64,000 nt of DNA from Astropecten irregularis. Its lineage: Eukaryota; Echinodermata; Asteroidea; Paxillosida; Astropectinidae. Each line of letters begins with the position of its first letter. Within the stretch, counting starts at the first letter, position 1. Location: contig OZ020258.1 of assembly GCA_963971285.1 (NCBI GenBank), positions 5,642,001 to 5,706,000 on the forward strand. The letters run 5' to 3'. Below the pieces are notes generated by a model, which saw nothing but the letters and a program-made list of their open reading frames with translations, ran no database searches and had not been told where the DNA came from. This document shows positions 12,263 through 25,600 of this stretch, piece by piece. The position numbers and the translations under genes are program-made.

Positions 12263-12379
12263 AAGGGGAATTTTCACTGTAAGAAAAGGCGCTGTCTCTG
12301 CATTTCTCAAAACAAAACACATTACTTTTCTCATTGTGTTTAATCGCAAAACAAAAGATGTAAAAAACGGCCCATCCCA

Positions 12380-12870
12380 TGCACACATGCAGAAAAAGCG
12401 TGGCTTGAAACGCGATCATTTTCTGGGGTGTTGACACATGGGCAGAAAAGTCGTGACCCAAACTGAACCATGTACATGTACTTGTAGTTCGATTTCTGAA
12501 TCAAACTGTGCATGTGCGATTCTCAAAGTTTGACCTTAATTTGACCTGACATCCTGTACTATGTGCGCAAAGAACTGAATCGATATTGTACAGTTTACAC
12601 TCGACATGCTTTGACAGGAAGTTTGTGTAGCACCTTGCATGATGGGATATTGAAAAAAAAAATGTTTGTGCACTGTTCACACACACTTCGCATGTCAAAA
12701 TAATCGCGACTAAGTACAAATAGTATAAGTGGTGCACAAATCACAATTAGAATCGCATTTATAATCACAGCTATTCTGTCTACACACCTAAAACAACCGT
12801 GATTCAAATTGCGAGCAAAATAATCGCGATGATTGGTGTGTGTGTGTGGATGTGTGAACGGGTTTAATGT
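12380..12870. mobile_element. F element, copy 1
   Basis: Shares ordered blocks with 16816-17525: GATTTCTGAAT, GCATG(T/C)GCGAT.CTC, TGACCT(G)ATATCC, CAAAGAACTGA, GACAGGAAGTT, CCTTGCATGATGGGATA, GTTCACACACACTTC and finally GATTATTGGTGTGTGTGTGTG. The ends contain complementary versions of 'TCGCGATTATT', typical of a TIR element. Non-coding. Confidence 0.7.
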
Positions 12871-14013
12871 GAAAGCTGCCCAATTTGAGACAGTTCCTTT
12901 AAACCTGTGCCCAAACTTGTCGCTGCTTGTTTGGGCTGTGTACGGGTGGTTTACTATTGTACGTCATGTATAACGCATTTGAGGCTGCAGTTTTCCATGT
13001 TTGCATTGCTTTCGCTTGGTGAACATACATTGCACACGTAACCTCCTAATCTACGTTGCAGACGATTGTAACACCCTTCTGCCAGTTTTTTCCCTCCTTT
13101 TTCACAGCACAATTTACTGCATGACCTTTTCAGAAATGCAGTCAGTGTACACTATACATGTAGGCCTATAGTGTGTATACATATATACTCAGAAGAATCA
13201 ACATTGAAATCTATAGTTTGATCGATATTATTTGGGGGGTGGGGGGGGGGTAGGGGGGAAGGGAGGGGGTTGGTTGGGTAGTCAGAGGATGCACTTGTAG
13301 AATTGTGTGTTCGTAATCATGTTCAGTATCTCACAGCTTCAAATGGATTTTACATGACTTAACATGTCTCCATGTATGTGTACAGTACATGTGTATGTGT
13401 ACGCACATGTACGTTGGGGTACCCGATAGGGGCATGTACATGTAGTGGGGTATGAATTAACCATGTGTACAGTACATGGTCTGACATGTACATATACAGT
13501 GTACATGTAGTTTGACATGTACATGTACCAACGCCTTGCTCTAGCCCTTTGGGCATGTACTATAAATGTACTCATTGATGAAATATCATTTTCTCATGAC
13601 CTGGTTGACCTTTTCATGTTATATGACACTCAGACCTGACCTTGGCTATTCAAATGTCATCACTAGATATTTTTAAGGAAGATAGATTGTCTTCATGTAC
13701 ATGGCTTAAAGGTACTATCATACTTTGGTATCGATGCGTACCCTATGCGTACATTGGGGGGGATTCATGCCAGTGTGCAAACCAACAATTTGCATTTAAT
13801 CATATCACATGCTGCACAATAATAAAGTTACTACTCGCGAAAACCTGTTATCAACTTGTCATTTATTTCAAAATTTGTAAGCGACACACGTATTGTAAGA
13901 AAAACTTTTTTTGAGTCGCGATTCAAATCGCAACCCAAACAATCACGATTATTGGTGTGTATACTGTACATGTAGTATGAATTGGTTGTCATTGACTTCC
14001 CTCCTTAAACATC
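12871..14013. other. Spacer with F fragment, G-rich tract and TACATGTA cluster
   Basis: No gene was recognised. Contents: the G-rich run at 13234-13279, a dense TGTACATG cluster at 13370-13530, the M1-like start TTAAAGGTACTATCATACTTTGG at 13707-13729 with nothing recognisable behind it, and a short F-element end at about 13905-13965 (GAGTCGCGATTCAAATCGC). Confidence 0.5.
13234..13279 (+). repeat. G-rich tract, G-quadruplex-capable
   Basis: Forty-six bases made almost only of G and a few T/A, with at least five runs of three or more G (6, 11, 6, 3 and 5). This meets the usual G-quadruplex pattern several times over. No promoter or telomere-like repeat accompanies it. Confidence 0.8.
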
Positions 14014-14179
14014 AATAGCGCTCCACACTAATGACGTCACACGAGTACAAAATAATCCCCCGGATGTCAGACAAACTTCATGCATGCACAGAAGCACACC
14101 CGGCCTCACACGGACGTACGTTTACAATGTTTGTCTGAGATCCAGTGTGCTAGTTTTAGCTCAAGTGCGAAGCGCTATT
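14014..14179. mobile_element. M4 element, just upstream of an exon
   Basis: The ends are AATAGCGCTCCACAC and GCGAAGCGCTATT. The interior contains TGACGTCAC, TGTCAGACAAAC and CAATGTTTGTCTGA, as in the full copy at 44242-44465 but inverted. It lies 100 bp before the splice acceptor of the first exon in the window. Confidence 0.75.
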
Positions 14180-14279
14180 CTAATACTTTCAGTCCACTTT
14201 TATTGTAACTACGGTAACAGTACGATTTGAATTGATTAACCATAGTTGCAATTGACATTGTTTGTTTCTTTATTTATAG

Positions 14280-14402
14280 GTAACCCAGCGAGATGTTCCT
14301 GGTATTGATGTGGCTTACCTAGCCATGGATACCGAGGAAGGTGTGGAGGTAGTATGGAATGAAGTGCAATTTTCAGCTCGGCGAGTCTTCAAAGAACAGG
14401 AG
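14280..14402 (+). CDS. NRBP coding exon 1 (first in window): beta-1 to beta-3
   Basis: 41 codons, phase 0 at both ends; acceptor TTATTTATAG, donor GTAAAT. It encodes VTQRDVPGIDVAYLAMDTEE, then GVEVVWNEVQF. The Asn of VVWN occupies the place of the ATP-anchoring beta-3 Lys, as in all NRBP proteins I know. The segment matches vertebrate NRBP at most positions. It must be joined to an upstream exon ending in phase 0. Confidence 0.95.
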
Positions 14403-17400
14403 GTAAATAATATTCTGTACTTTGGCATCATTAATCTCTAGCCTGGGACCAATTTCATAGAGCTGCTTAAAGGTACAATACATGATTGGTAAAGGTCACA
14501 GGACTGCACTCATACTTTGTCTGATCAAACATGTACATGAAATAATATACCTGTGAAAATTTGAGCTCAATCGGACATCTGAGTCACGAGACACTAGCGA
14601 AAACCCGACTCGATTTTTCTTATAACACATGAAGAATAGTTTACTTTTATGTTTGTTCCAAAAATCGTTTGGACGAACTATCTTTGGAAAAGACACTCAA
14701 TCTTTATTTGCTTGAAAAAACCAGCATCTGATGAACCAAGATTTCCCATGGTAACTGTTTGCACTGTTTACAAGCTGTTGAGTCCATTTTCTGTCTCAAA
14801 CTCAACAATTTTGTTTGGAGGCCTTGCAAATCCCATATGCTCCCTTTGTACCAAAATTTGCTTAAGCACCAAAACCTTGGTGAATAAAATCAATATGCTG
14901 GCAAAAACTCAAGTGAATATTATGTATGCTCAGCAAACAATGGCCAAATACAAGTCAAAAGCAGTAAATATCACATGAAAATTTAGTTGGTAATCCTGTT
15001 TGATGAAGGAAGACCTTTCATGCTTAAGCAAATTCTGTGCTTAAGCAGTTTTATGAAATTGGACCCCGTTGAGTAACCAACATGTCTAAGGGCCTTCACG
15101 AAACCAGGGGTTGATTTCACCAAACTCATCGTAGCTTTCATGTACTATCAACCTTAGGATTTAATATTCAATGCACCATGGGTTATCCTTTGTAACTTGA
15201 GTTATGATCGATCGTAGGGCTTCGTGAAATCAAGCCCAGGCTTGAGGCTTGGTTGGGCTTTATTTCGCTGCTGCTATGTGAGGCCCACAAAGCGAAATGA
15301 AGGGATTGGGCCATATGACTAAGCCGAAGAAAGGCTCCAGCTTCGCCATGTATCTCAAGCCTTTCATTTCTTTAAGGACACAAAATGGCGGTTGCATTTC
15401 GTAAAAGTCCTTATGTACTGTGACTTCATCCAGTCACTGTGCTTTCCGTTGTTCAAGATCACAATCAATGAAAAAACAGACATTTTTACTAGGGATGTTT
15501 AAACACAAGCCGATTTCAAACAAAATATGACATTTTTTTTTGTAAAACATGGCAGGAAACAGTATTTAGATCTAATTATGCATTATTGCAGTGTCACAAA
15601 TTCTGAGAAATGCCACAAAGGTCACACGTCATGTTACGTCATTAAGAGACAAACAACAACCAAAGAAATGAGGGACACGTATGACATGATGCACACAACG
15701 CATGGGTTATACAATGTGATATCGGCCATGTACGGTGTACATGTATGTATGCCACCCTGTATGCCTTATGCTTGTACACTGTATGTGTACCCAAGTGTCT
15801 GTTTTCCCCTGAATCATGCATCAATGTAATGTAAATGACATGTCACCAATTGTCCTTTCTTGTCATTTGTCACTTGCAACATTGTTGAAATTTGTATTTT
15901 GGGCTATTTTTGGCAATTTGTGCCAAAATCTTGTATGACAAAACCTTGTTAATTTTGCATAAAGTCTGCTCCATACATTGTGTAATTCTAAAAACACCTG
16001 CAAGTTAGAAAATGAATTTACACTAAGTTGAGAGTTGACATTGTATGTATTGTTGAGATTAAGCTTGTTCGATATCCAGTTTTGGGCATATCGCAATATT
16101 GTGAAGAAAGTATCGCGATATTTGATATTATCGTGGTGACGTCATCTTTTTCTTTTCTTAACTTTTTTATCATGTAAGCATGCACGGAGACCACGTACCG
16201 ATGTTGTTAGTTGTATCATTGTGAGATCCCCGTAAAAATATTCTGAACGTCCTTCCAAAGTATCGTAAATTGCATTTTCCTGATCAACTAAATATTACTA
16301 AACTTTATTTAAGTTGGTTTTTTTTCATAACCGTATTACTTTTGTGTCTCTGTGAGACAAACAAGGACAGTACAATAAACAAGATTACATAATACTCCAG
16401 CAAAATAAAGTAATCAATGAGCCCTCTAGTGACGAAATTTGGTTTATTTTCCAGTGTTAGAACGTTTGGCATGGCATTCACTTGTTGAATGCACATCTCG
16501 TGTTACTATTGCTGTACTTGAATTTCAGCATGCACATCTGTTGCTGGTAGTTGTTGCCTTTTTTTTTTTTTCCCTTATTAACATTTTGTTGACTGAAATA
16601 CATTTGGTAATGAACATGTGCTGTATGCACATGATAATGCGCTGTTCATTAGGACTGTGAAATAAATGGCTATACTAATTTTGCAACATGTTATATCTGC
16701 GTTTTCCAATTGTGCTCAATGGGCCATTGATTCCCAATGGCTCCATGCAGGAAACAAAGGATACACATTAGCCTGTTTGGAATGGAATGTACAGTGTACA
16801 TTGGCCTGTTCATACACGTTGAAAAAGTCAGATTTGAATCGCGATTATTTTTTTCGTGTGTCCACAAAGGCGGAAAAAGTCGCGACCCAAATCGTACAGT
16901 GTGTACCATGCGTACTGGTTCAATTTCTGAATATATAAAATGGGCATGCGCGATCCTCGAAGTTTGGCCTGAATGTGACCTGATATCCCGTGATGATGAT
17001 GCGCTTACAAAGAACTGAGTCAATTTGATACATTTTGCACTCAACATGCTGTGACAGGAAGTTCGTTCACGAATGTATACGTACATATAGTTCATGCCTT
17101 GCATGATGGGATACATATAAAACAAAATAAATATTCGCACACCGTTCACACACACTTCACGCAGCAACTTTTTCCAAAACAATACCAGTAATAAACTGAG
17201 CACTGGAAACTGCTCATCAGCCAAAATAATGACCTGAAATATATAAAATGCTTGGAGTATGGAGGGCCTGACACGTTGATCCTAGAAGGCTTCAATAAAG
17301 AAGCTGGTAGGATCGAAACACGTCAAGCCCTCCTAACTCCAAGCACTATTTCAAAAAGATGCACCATTAGTGGTGCGTGTATCAGGATTAGAATAGCGTC

Positions 17401-19605
17401 ATAATCGTGACTATTTTGTCCACACACATACAAATAAAAAAAAACGAAAAACGGTTTTTGAATCGTGGTTCAAAATGTGGCCCAAATAATTTCTATTATT
17501 GGTGTGTGTGTGTGTGTGTGAAGGGGACTCCTATTACCAATATTGAATTGTACAGTTCGTAAATCTACAAAATACAAAGAATGGAAAATTGAGAGAAGTC
17601 AGGACTACATGGTGTCACCCAGAGTCAACAAATTCAAGTAGAATTTGCCTTTAGAGGCGCACCTAAATATGCAAATCATGGGTCCTAGTCCTAACCCAGT
17701 TTTCCAGACTTACAGTAGTACAATCCAGACAACTCTTTGTAGACAATCTTGAGATTGCATCTGACTCACTTGAGTTCATTGTTTACCCTCCCCTTCCCAC
17801 TAACAAAAGACATGAATGAATAAATAAAGAATTAAAGGTACTATCATATTTTGGTAGGAAACCAAATTTACATTCACAGATTTACATATCAATTACAGGG
17901 TATAAAGATAGACCAAGTACAAACATACTGTTGAAATTTGTCAGCCCGAAAAGCTGTACATGTATTTTTTCAGAAATGAGTAAAACAGTTCAAAAACAGT
18001 TCTGATCTCCGAGATCAAAACCGCACAATTACAAAATTTTGCATAGCAATTGCAATGGTTTTTTGCTGTTTTCTACCATTTCCAATGATCAATTGAGCTG
18101 AAAATTTCACAGGTTTTTTTTTATTCCATGACAAATCTAATTTTGAACAGACCGCAGGTGTTTTATTAACTTTACTAAAGTATGATACAGTAGTAGCTCT
18201 AAAGATAGATAAAAACCCACACCATGGTATGAACAGTAGCGAGATTGAAGCTAAAATAGATTTTTTTTTTATGTTTGTCAGTATTAATGCAAACATCAAC
18301 TGTGTTTGCATTGCATTGTGGAGACTGTAGCTAGGCAAAAACCACTGGCTGCTACATGTACATGTGTATGACAGTAGCATGCTTAAATGTCAAAATAACA
18401 TAACAGACACCAGGCTTTTTTCACACCGACGTTAAAAAAAACCTCTCAACCATTGAGACATTGAGAAAAAAAAAAATTCAAATTATTTTTTATGTTTTTT
18501 TGGAGGCGGATGCAGCTGCCGTGTAAACAGGAGTTCCCCTAGCAACTAGCCATCATCATACCCCCTTCCCGCCCCCCTAAGACTGTAGACTTTCCTAAAC
18601 AGACCCTAAAGCTCTTTGGTCCGTCAAGTCATTAGCAACAACAACTGCAATTTCCGGAGTTGCCTGACAAACAGTATACTAGCCGATTATCCAATTTCCC
18701 GCAACCGTCCTGACAAATTAGACCCAGACTGTGATATGGGGAGACTGACAGCGTGTTGGAGCAGTGCTTTATGCAGAATCAAGATGTATTATAATGGCCT
18801 TTCCAGGGACAATTACCTTTAAGACAAAAGAGAGACTGTCTGCCAATCAATTACCCTTCACCCACCTGTTCCCTGACCCCGCCTTTTCATTCATATTTGT
18901 TCTGGTGGCAAGTGCTTTAGGCACTCGCCTCTCACCAATGTGGCCTGGGTTCGATCCCCACCGTCTCAGGTCTTTATGAGTTGAGTTGTGCGTTGGTTCT
19001 CTCCTGTACTGCGAGGAGGTTTTTCTCCGGGTTGTCCGGTTTTCCTCCCTCCACAAAATCAAACACTTTCGATGTCAGGCTGTGCTCTGTGATCATATAT
19101 GGGTTGATGTGGCTGGCACTGGCAGCAAAGGGCGCCCATCCATGCCTGTAAGCCCCATCCTTCGCATCCCAGCTGCGAGTAAGGATGATTAGCCTCCCAA
19201 ATTTATTATCACTGAAAAGTTAGTAAAAAAATCATGAATGTTTATTGGTGCAATGATAAGAATATTTTCATGAGTTGAAAGATGGAATGTTCCATTCAAC
19301 AGGCTGCAGGCTGATTTGCAAATGAAAATATTCTGTATTATTTTGTGAATCCATTTTTAAATAACAGGTATCCAAATAGAGACTTTTGGCTGAGGTTCTG
19401 AAGTAGATTCTCTGGTTTGAAAAAGAAAACAGAGCTTCAGCTACATTGAAAAACCACAAGCTATATTTTCAGTATATGGATGACAGAGCCGGAGCCTGAA
19501 CCTCTGTTTCATAAACCCCCAATGTCCTTCAGTGTGACTCTGTGTCATACATGTAGGTATTTCTATAGTTAGAAACACATGTACCATAGGGCGTTTGCGA
19601 AACGG

Positions 19606-19653
<48 letters not shown>

Positions 19654-22600
19654 CAGTTCTGTCATCCATATGATGAAAATATAGCTTAAGTGGTTTTTCA
19701 TTGAAGCTGAAGCTCTGTTTTCCTTTTTAAACTAGAAAATCTACATACAGGTCCCATACCACTGCCAAAATCTTCTATTTTGATACCCATAATTTTTTAA
19801 TGGATACATATGAAAATGGAGCCTGAGACGGAGCCTCTCCGTTTTGTACATGTAAATGCCCATAGTTTCTGTTTTTCCCAAACGGAAATTCATGAAACAA
19901 AGATTTGGAGGAATATTGTAAAAAGATACCAACATTTCAGCCCCAATTTATCCCCCTACATGTATTTATTCCTCGTTTTGGATGGAGCAGACGACCTTAT
20001 TCCTTCAGCCAAACTGACCTGGGGTGACGGGGTTAATATTAACTAGGACACCGGTTTCCTGTGAAGTGTGTAGTGTTTCCTCTGTGGAAACCGGTTTGCT
20101 TATTCCAGACTGCTTAGCAACATTAACTTCCTCCATTTTTTTTCCTTTTCGGTTTGCCCTTTCTTTGGCCTTGTGCAAGGTGCAACAAATTATAGGGGTT
20201 TGTGGTCTTAACAATGATGTTATTAACAAAGGATCGGGATTTCTGCCTTTAAGAAATAAGAATGTTATAGCGCCCTCTGGAGGTGAGGTGTCTTGTGAAA
20301 CATATAGGCCTAGGCCTTTCTTCAACCACTGGTGGTTGGCATGGGCGGCCAAATGTTGCAAAATATTCAATTTTTTTAACAGAATAGACATTAAGGTTGT
20401 GACCAAAATTAACATTTTGGCAAACTTTCCATAGCTGTACAAAATATATACAGTTGTGTACCACCAAAGTTTGTGCTGTGTTCAGTATATTCAGCAACAG
20501 CTTTTAATGTTTATGAAACGTTGCACGTACAAATTGTGGTTATGTGTTTTTGCTTGGCTTTGATGGCTCACCATAGTTTCCTATGTTTTCATGGTTGGTA
20601 CATGTGGCAAGGCTTTGACACTGTGTGTACTGTACATATGTGAATTATTGTGTACAAGTTGACATTCTGTACAGAATATTACAATATTTTAGTAGAGGCT
20701 TGAAATTTTCATCTAGTGCACTTCATAAAACACCATTACACTCTACCACACAACAGCAAAAAACAGGGGCCAGTTTCATGGAGCTGTTAAGCACAGTATA
20801 ATAAAATTGCTTAGCACAAAATGTCTTGTGGATCGGTTTGCAAAAACACCATGTAAGAGTCGTTCGTACTTTTGCACTTTTCGATCGATTCGTAAGGACG
20901 TTTTGACTAGCCTGCTCTAATCATCATCGGGAGACCAAATGTCTTGCTCAATAAAACAAACAAAAATTCCATTTGATATTCATAGTCAGCGAACAACAGC
21001 CAAAGAACAATCACAAGCAATACACAAGACATAATCTAGGCATTTTGTTGTTAATCTTGTTTTTATTTAGACAGAAATTTCATGGTTAGCAAATTTTGTG
21101 TGCTAAGCAGAGCAATGAAATTGGCCCCAGTATACAATGTACATGTACGTATACATTGTTCATATAGGCTTGGGTCAGTGGAATTTGAAATGATATCTAG
21201 TACCCTGGCTCACTCTATGTGTAAATGTACAGTCTAGTTGGCTTCGCCAGACTGATGGCACTGTTCAGCATAACATGCTGGTTCAGGGCAAGTACTCGCA
21301 ATGTTATTAATTTAATACAACCTCCAGACCTACCATATAGATTGGTCTGGGCCCGGGTATCACCGTGCTATTTTATACTGTGTGCTGGATTCTGTTTTCT
21401 GTTAAAGGTACCTTGGTAGCACACCAAAACAGAAATCTTCACAGACTTACACACCGTACCTTTAACATACAGGGTACAAAGGTATTGATGGTATCAAACA
21501 TGTCCCGTTAATTTTTGTTCTGCCTGAAATGCTGTATTTATCCAGAAAAAAGTAAAATCAATGACCAGAAACAATTCTGATCTTTGAAAGATAACAAATA
21601 ATGGTGAAAAGATTTTTAGAATATTGTGGCCGTTTTTCACTGTTTTCTCAAAAAGTGGGCACAGTATGGGACTGAAAATTTCACAGATTACTGTTACTGT
21701 ATCTTCCTTGATATTTTTGCCCATGAATCTGCATTTCTTTGTGAAAAACCAAAGTATGATATTATTACCTTTAAATTCAGTATACAACTGTGAGAATACA
21801 AATACTTGAAGCTTGCCCCAAAGCAAATGATACAGCGAGAATATTAATGCATTAGTCAGGGCATAGAGCTACATGAACGGTTAAGGGGATAGTACAGTAC
21901 AGCACACGTGCTGAAAATGGAAGCTGAAATTCACAGACAAGAATGAGTCAAATTTACTCATTCTCATTCACGGTATAAAATTCAGACACATTTGTCTGAC
22001 ATCTGAGTGTTTCTGTCAAAAGTGACAGCAATTTGACTGAGTTGAGTGGCTTTGGTATTCTGTTTTACATACTGTATTAAAACCCTAAAAGCACCAAATA
22101 CTAAAAATTACTACAAGTAGTATGCTGTAGTAATCGGTACTCGAGGTATTTGGATTTCATACAAAAATAGTACTTTGTAGTACTGGGTACTCTTTACAAT
22201 CTCATTCTGACAGTACTACAAAATACTAAATAGTAAGATTTAGTATATGGTACCTAGAAATGGAAAGCATTTTGCACTGTTAGGGTTTTAAAAGAACAAG
22301 TACACTGTACATGTGTGGGATGTATACATGTAGCTTGTCCCTAGGCACATGACACAGCCATATCACGGTAGACATGATGGTAGCGGTCTGGGAATTTCAA
22401 TACTGAATGAACTCGTAACCAAATCAAGTTTAAAGGTGGCTTCATACTTTGGATTTTGTCAAAGAAATGCAGATTCGTAGCCAATGTCAAACATTGCAAG
22501 AAAGATATAGTAACAGTCATCTGTGAAATTTCCAGTCCCATATCCTAACATCATTTAGTAATTACAGTCTATTCAGAAAAGCTTTGATATCACCCTGAGA

Positions 22601-25600
22601 TTAAACTGTTTTTAGTCTTTGGTTTAATTTTTTTTGTTTGGGCAGAAAATTAAATTAAAAGTATGTTTCCACTAGGACTACATGTATCTTTATTCCCTGT
22701 ATAAAGTCATTTATAAATCTGTGAAGATTTCTGTTTTGGTATGCTACCAAAGTATGTACTGTAGACAATTAGACATTTTAAAAAGACAAATATTACCCTA
22801 CATGTACGAAGTACAACATTGGTTCCGTACAGTTTTTCATTTCTAAAAACTTGACAACACCCTGTACAGTGGAACGGCACTATAACAAACATGACAGGAT
22901 GCACATATTGTCCGTTATAGTGGTCTTTCGTTATAGTGATTTAAAGAACCATTTAAATGCATTGTACACACAAATTGGGAGCCAAGGATGATGTTCGTTA
23001 TAGCCAAATGTTCATTATAGTGGTGTTTGTTATAGTGGTGTTCGTTTTAGTGATTTAAAGAACCATATTGGCTGGATTTTACGCACAAATTGAGAGCCAA
23101 GGATGATGTTCGGTATCTTAGCCAAATGTTCCAAAATGAAGTAAATGTACATGTACCAGTACATTGTGTACATATGTACTCATGATGTGTACTGTACAAT
23201 ACATTTGTACCTTATTTATTTTGGCTAACTCATTCGTGCAAATCCCCCTCAAATAATGTTTGTGCAAATAATGTTTTTATTTGTAACATGTATGTACATT
23301 TAATACTTAAAACTTGTGAAAAATGCATGACATGTACACGTACATGTAAACAGATACACTACAGATGTAAACATGGTGATCAAACATGTACAATGTATAC
23401 ATGTATGTATATGATGTACACTGTACATGTAATGGAAATTGCATTCATGCGTGTAGTTTCTGCCATAACACTCAGCCTACACACCACCTAATCGTATAAT
23501 TAAAAAAACAAAATGAATACAGTAAATTGTGGTTGTGATGTGTATTCAATTTGTGCTTGTTCCACATCACAGCCTCTGACACTGGCCAGTATATGTTTTG
23601 TATATTACTTCCACCTCTGGTTAATTTCCTCAGACTGATACAGAATTCTTCATCATTTCTGCAGACATTTTGAAAAAAGTCAATGAGCTTAGCGTTTGGC
23701 ACAAACTGATCAAGCCCCGATCTCATAAACACAGACAAGCTTATTGAACATGTGGGAACGTTGGTTAAGTTACCATGACTAAATAAATGTAATGCATTTC
23801 CGACCCCCAGTCCAGGAGTTACCGATATCATATGAATGAAAGGTGATTTTGGAGTTTGTGGTCTAGTGGGATCAATTAACCGCAACCTGGGGCCAATTTT
23901 ATGGAGCTGCTAAGCACAAAAAATTGCTTAGCACAAAAATGTCCTGCTCAATAAAACAAGCCAGCACCAAAAATTCCATTTGATATTTATGGTCAGCGAA
24001 CAACAGCCAAAAAAAAAACAGTTCACGAAAACGAACAAAGTTTTGTTGTACTTCTCCATGAAATTGCGGACAATAAAGTATATTTATAAGGTATAATATA
24101 CTGTACATGTAGCATGCATAGTAAAACAAATATCACATAGTGTATTTCGGGTGGACAGTCGATTCTAAGCTTCCCTCGGTGTTGGAAGTTGACAAACTAG
24201 TTCCCCTATAATTTGTATAATGTGTACTTTGATGTCATTTCTGATTTCCTCTGGGTTTTTTTTCTGCTCATTTTGACAGGAGAAGATAAGAGTCAAGTTT
24301 GACAACTTGATTCAACTGGAGCATTGTAACATAGTCAAGTTTCACAAATATTGGGCAGATGTCCGGCCGGAGGTCAAACCAAGGGTAGGTATACTGTCCA
24401 TCTCTAGATATGCCAGACCAGTGGTCAGTCAAGACATTAATGTTTGTTGCTGGTCCAGTAATCAGCACTGGGAGATACTGGCTTTATCCTCCCCCAACTC
24501 CGCCCCTAACTGCACCCTCAACTCTGCCCCTAACTTTGCCCTCAACTCCGCCCCTAACTTTGCCCTCAACTCCGCCCCTAACTCCTCCCCCAATTCCTCT
24601 CCCAACTCCGTCCCCAATTCCACCCTAACTCCTCCACCAACTCCACCTCAGTTGATTTTTCCCTCTAGCATACAGTAACTGCCAATCAGTCAGATTTTAT
24701 CAGAATCAGTTAGATTTTTGACATGAAAAGTAGCAGAATGAGATTTTTTGATTGATAAGCCTAGTACATACTGTACATGTAAATCAGATTTTTTGTAAAA
24801 AAAAAAAATATTTGTACATGACATTTTATTACATGTATGTAGGCCCTATTTCCTGCAGTTTTGAGTGAAAGTATTGATTTTTGCTTTCATTTTGCATGTA
24901 AAATAATTTTTTTTTTTTTCAATCTTTTTTAGTAAGGTACCGTACTTGTAATATATGTATGTATGTCATCTTATAAAAGATATCATCAAAAAACCACAAG
25001 GAGATCGCTGGTTCGAATCCCACTTCAAACAATTTTTCTTTGTTCACTTTTCAATAATCTTCAAATATTGGCAGGTGGCCCTAATATTAGTCAATCATCT
25101 TTGTTTGTTTGGAAATCAAAATCCATATTATTAAAGTCATTTATGGTGAATTCTGTCTAAACGTCTTCAATTTTCCAGAAAAGAAAGAGGAACCCACCTC
25201 CCCCAAGAACCACCCGGGTATCTTTAATGACACGTCCCCTTGTTTTTCATCAACAGGTTATATTCATCACGGAGTACATGTCGTCCGGATCGCTACATCA
25301 ATTCTTGAAACGGATCAAGAAAGACAAGCGGAATATACAGGAGAAATCCTGGAAAAGATGGTGCACGCAGATCCTCTCAGCATTAAGGTGAATGAAAAAT
25401 CACTAAGGATTTAGATTGAATATATGAATTCATACACACACCACAAATGGAAAATCAAAAATGCTTTCTTTTTTTTTGTTAAAGGTAATATTATACTTTT
25501 TGTTTTTGTCAAAGAAATACAGATTCACAGGCAGAAATATCAAGGATGATACTGTTAACAGTCATCTATGAAAATGTCAGTCCCATACGGTGCCCTCTTT

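Noticed and set aside
16691-17224. 177-codon minus frame
   Set aside because: Crosses the boundary of the F and H repeat elements; no domain recognised.
17290-17345. Hammerhead ribozyme in the H element because of GGATCGAAACACG / GATCGAAACG-like words
   Set aside because: The GAAA box is present, but no CUGANGA core could be placed at the right distance in any of the four copies; the pairing is explained by a plain hairpin.
19600-19655. Glu-Pro repeat protein on the minus strand
   Set aside because: Direct translation of the (GGCTCA)n microsatellite within a foldback arm.
20005-20442. 145-codon minus and 136-codon plus frames
   Set aside because: The two strands are open over the same interval and part of it is shared with the repeat at 52370-52570; no domain recognised.
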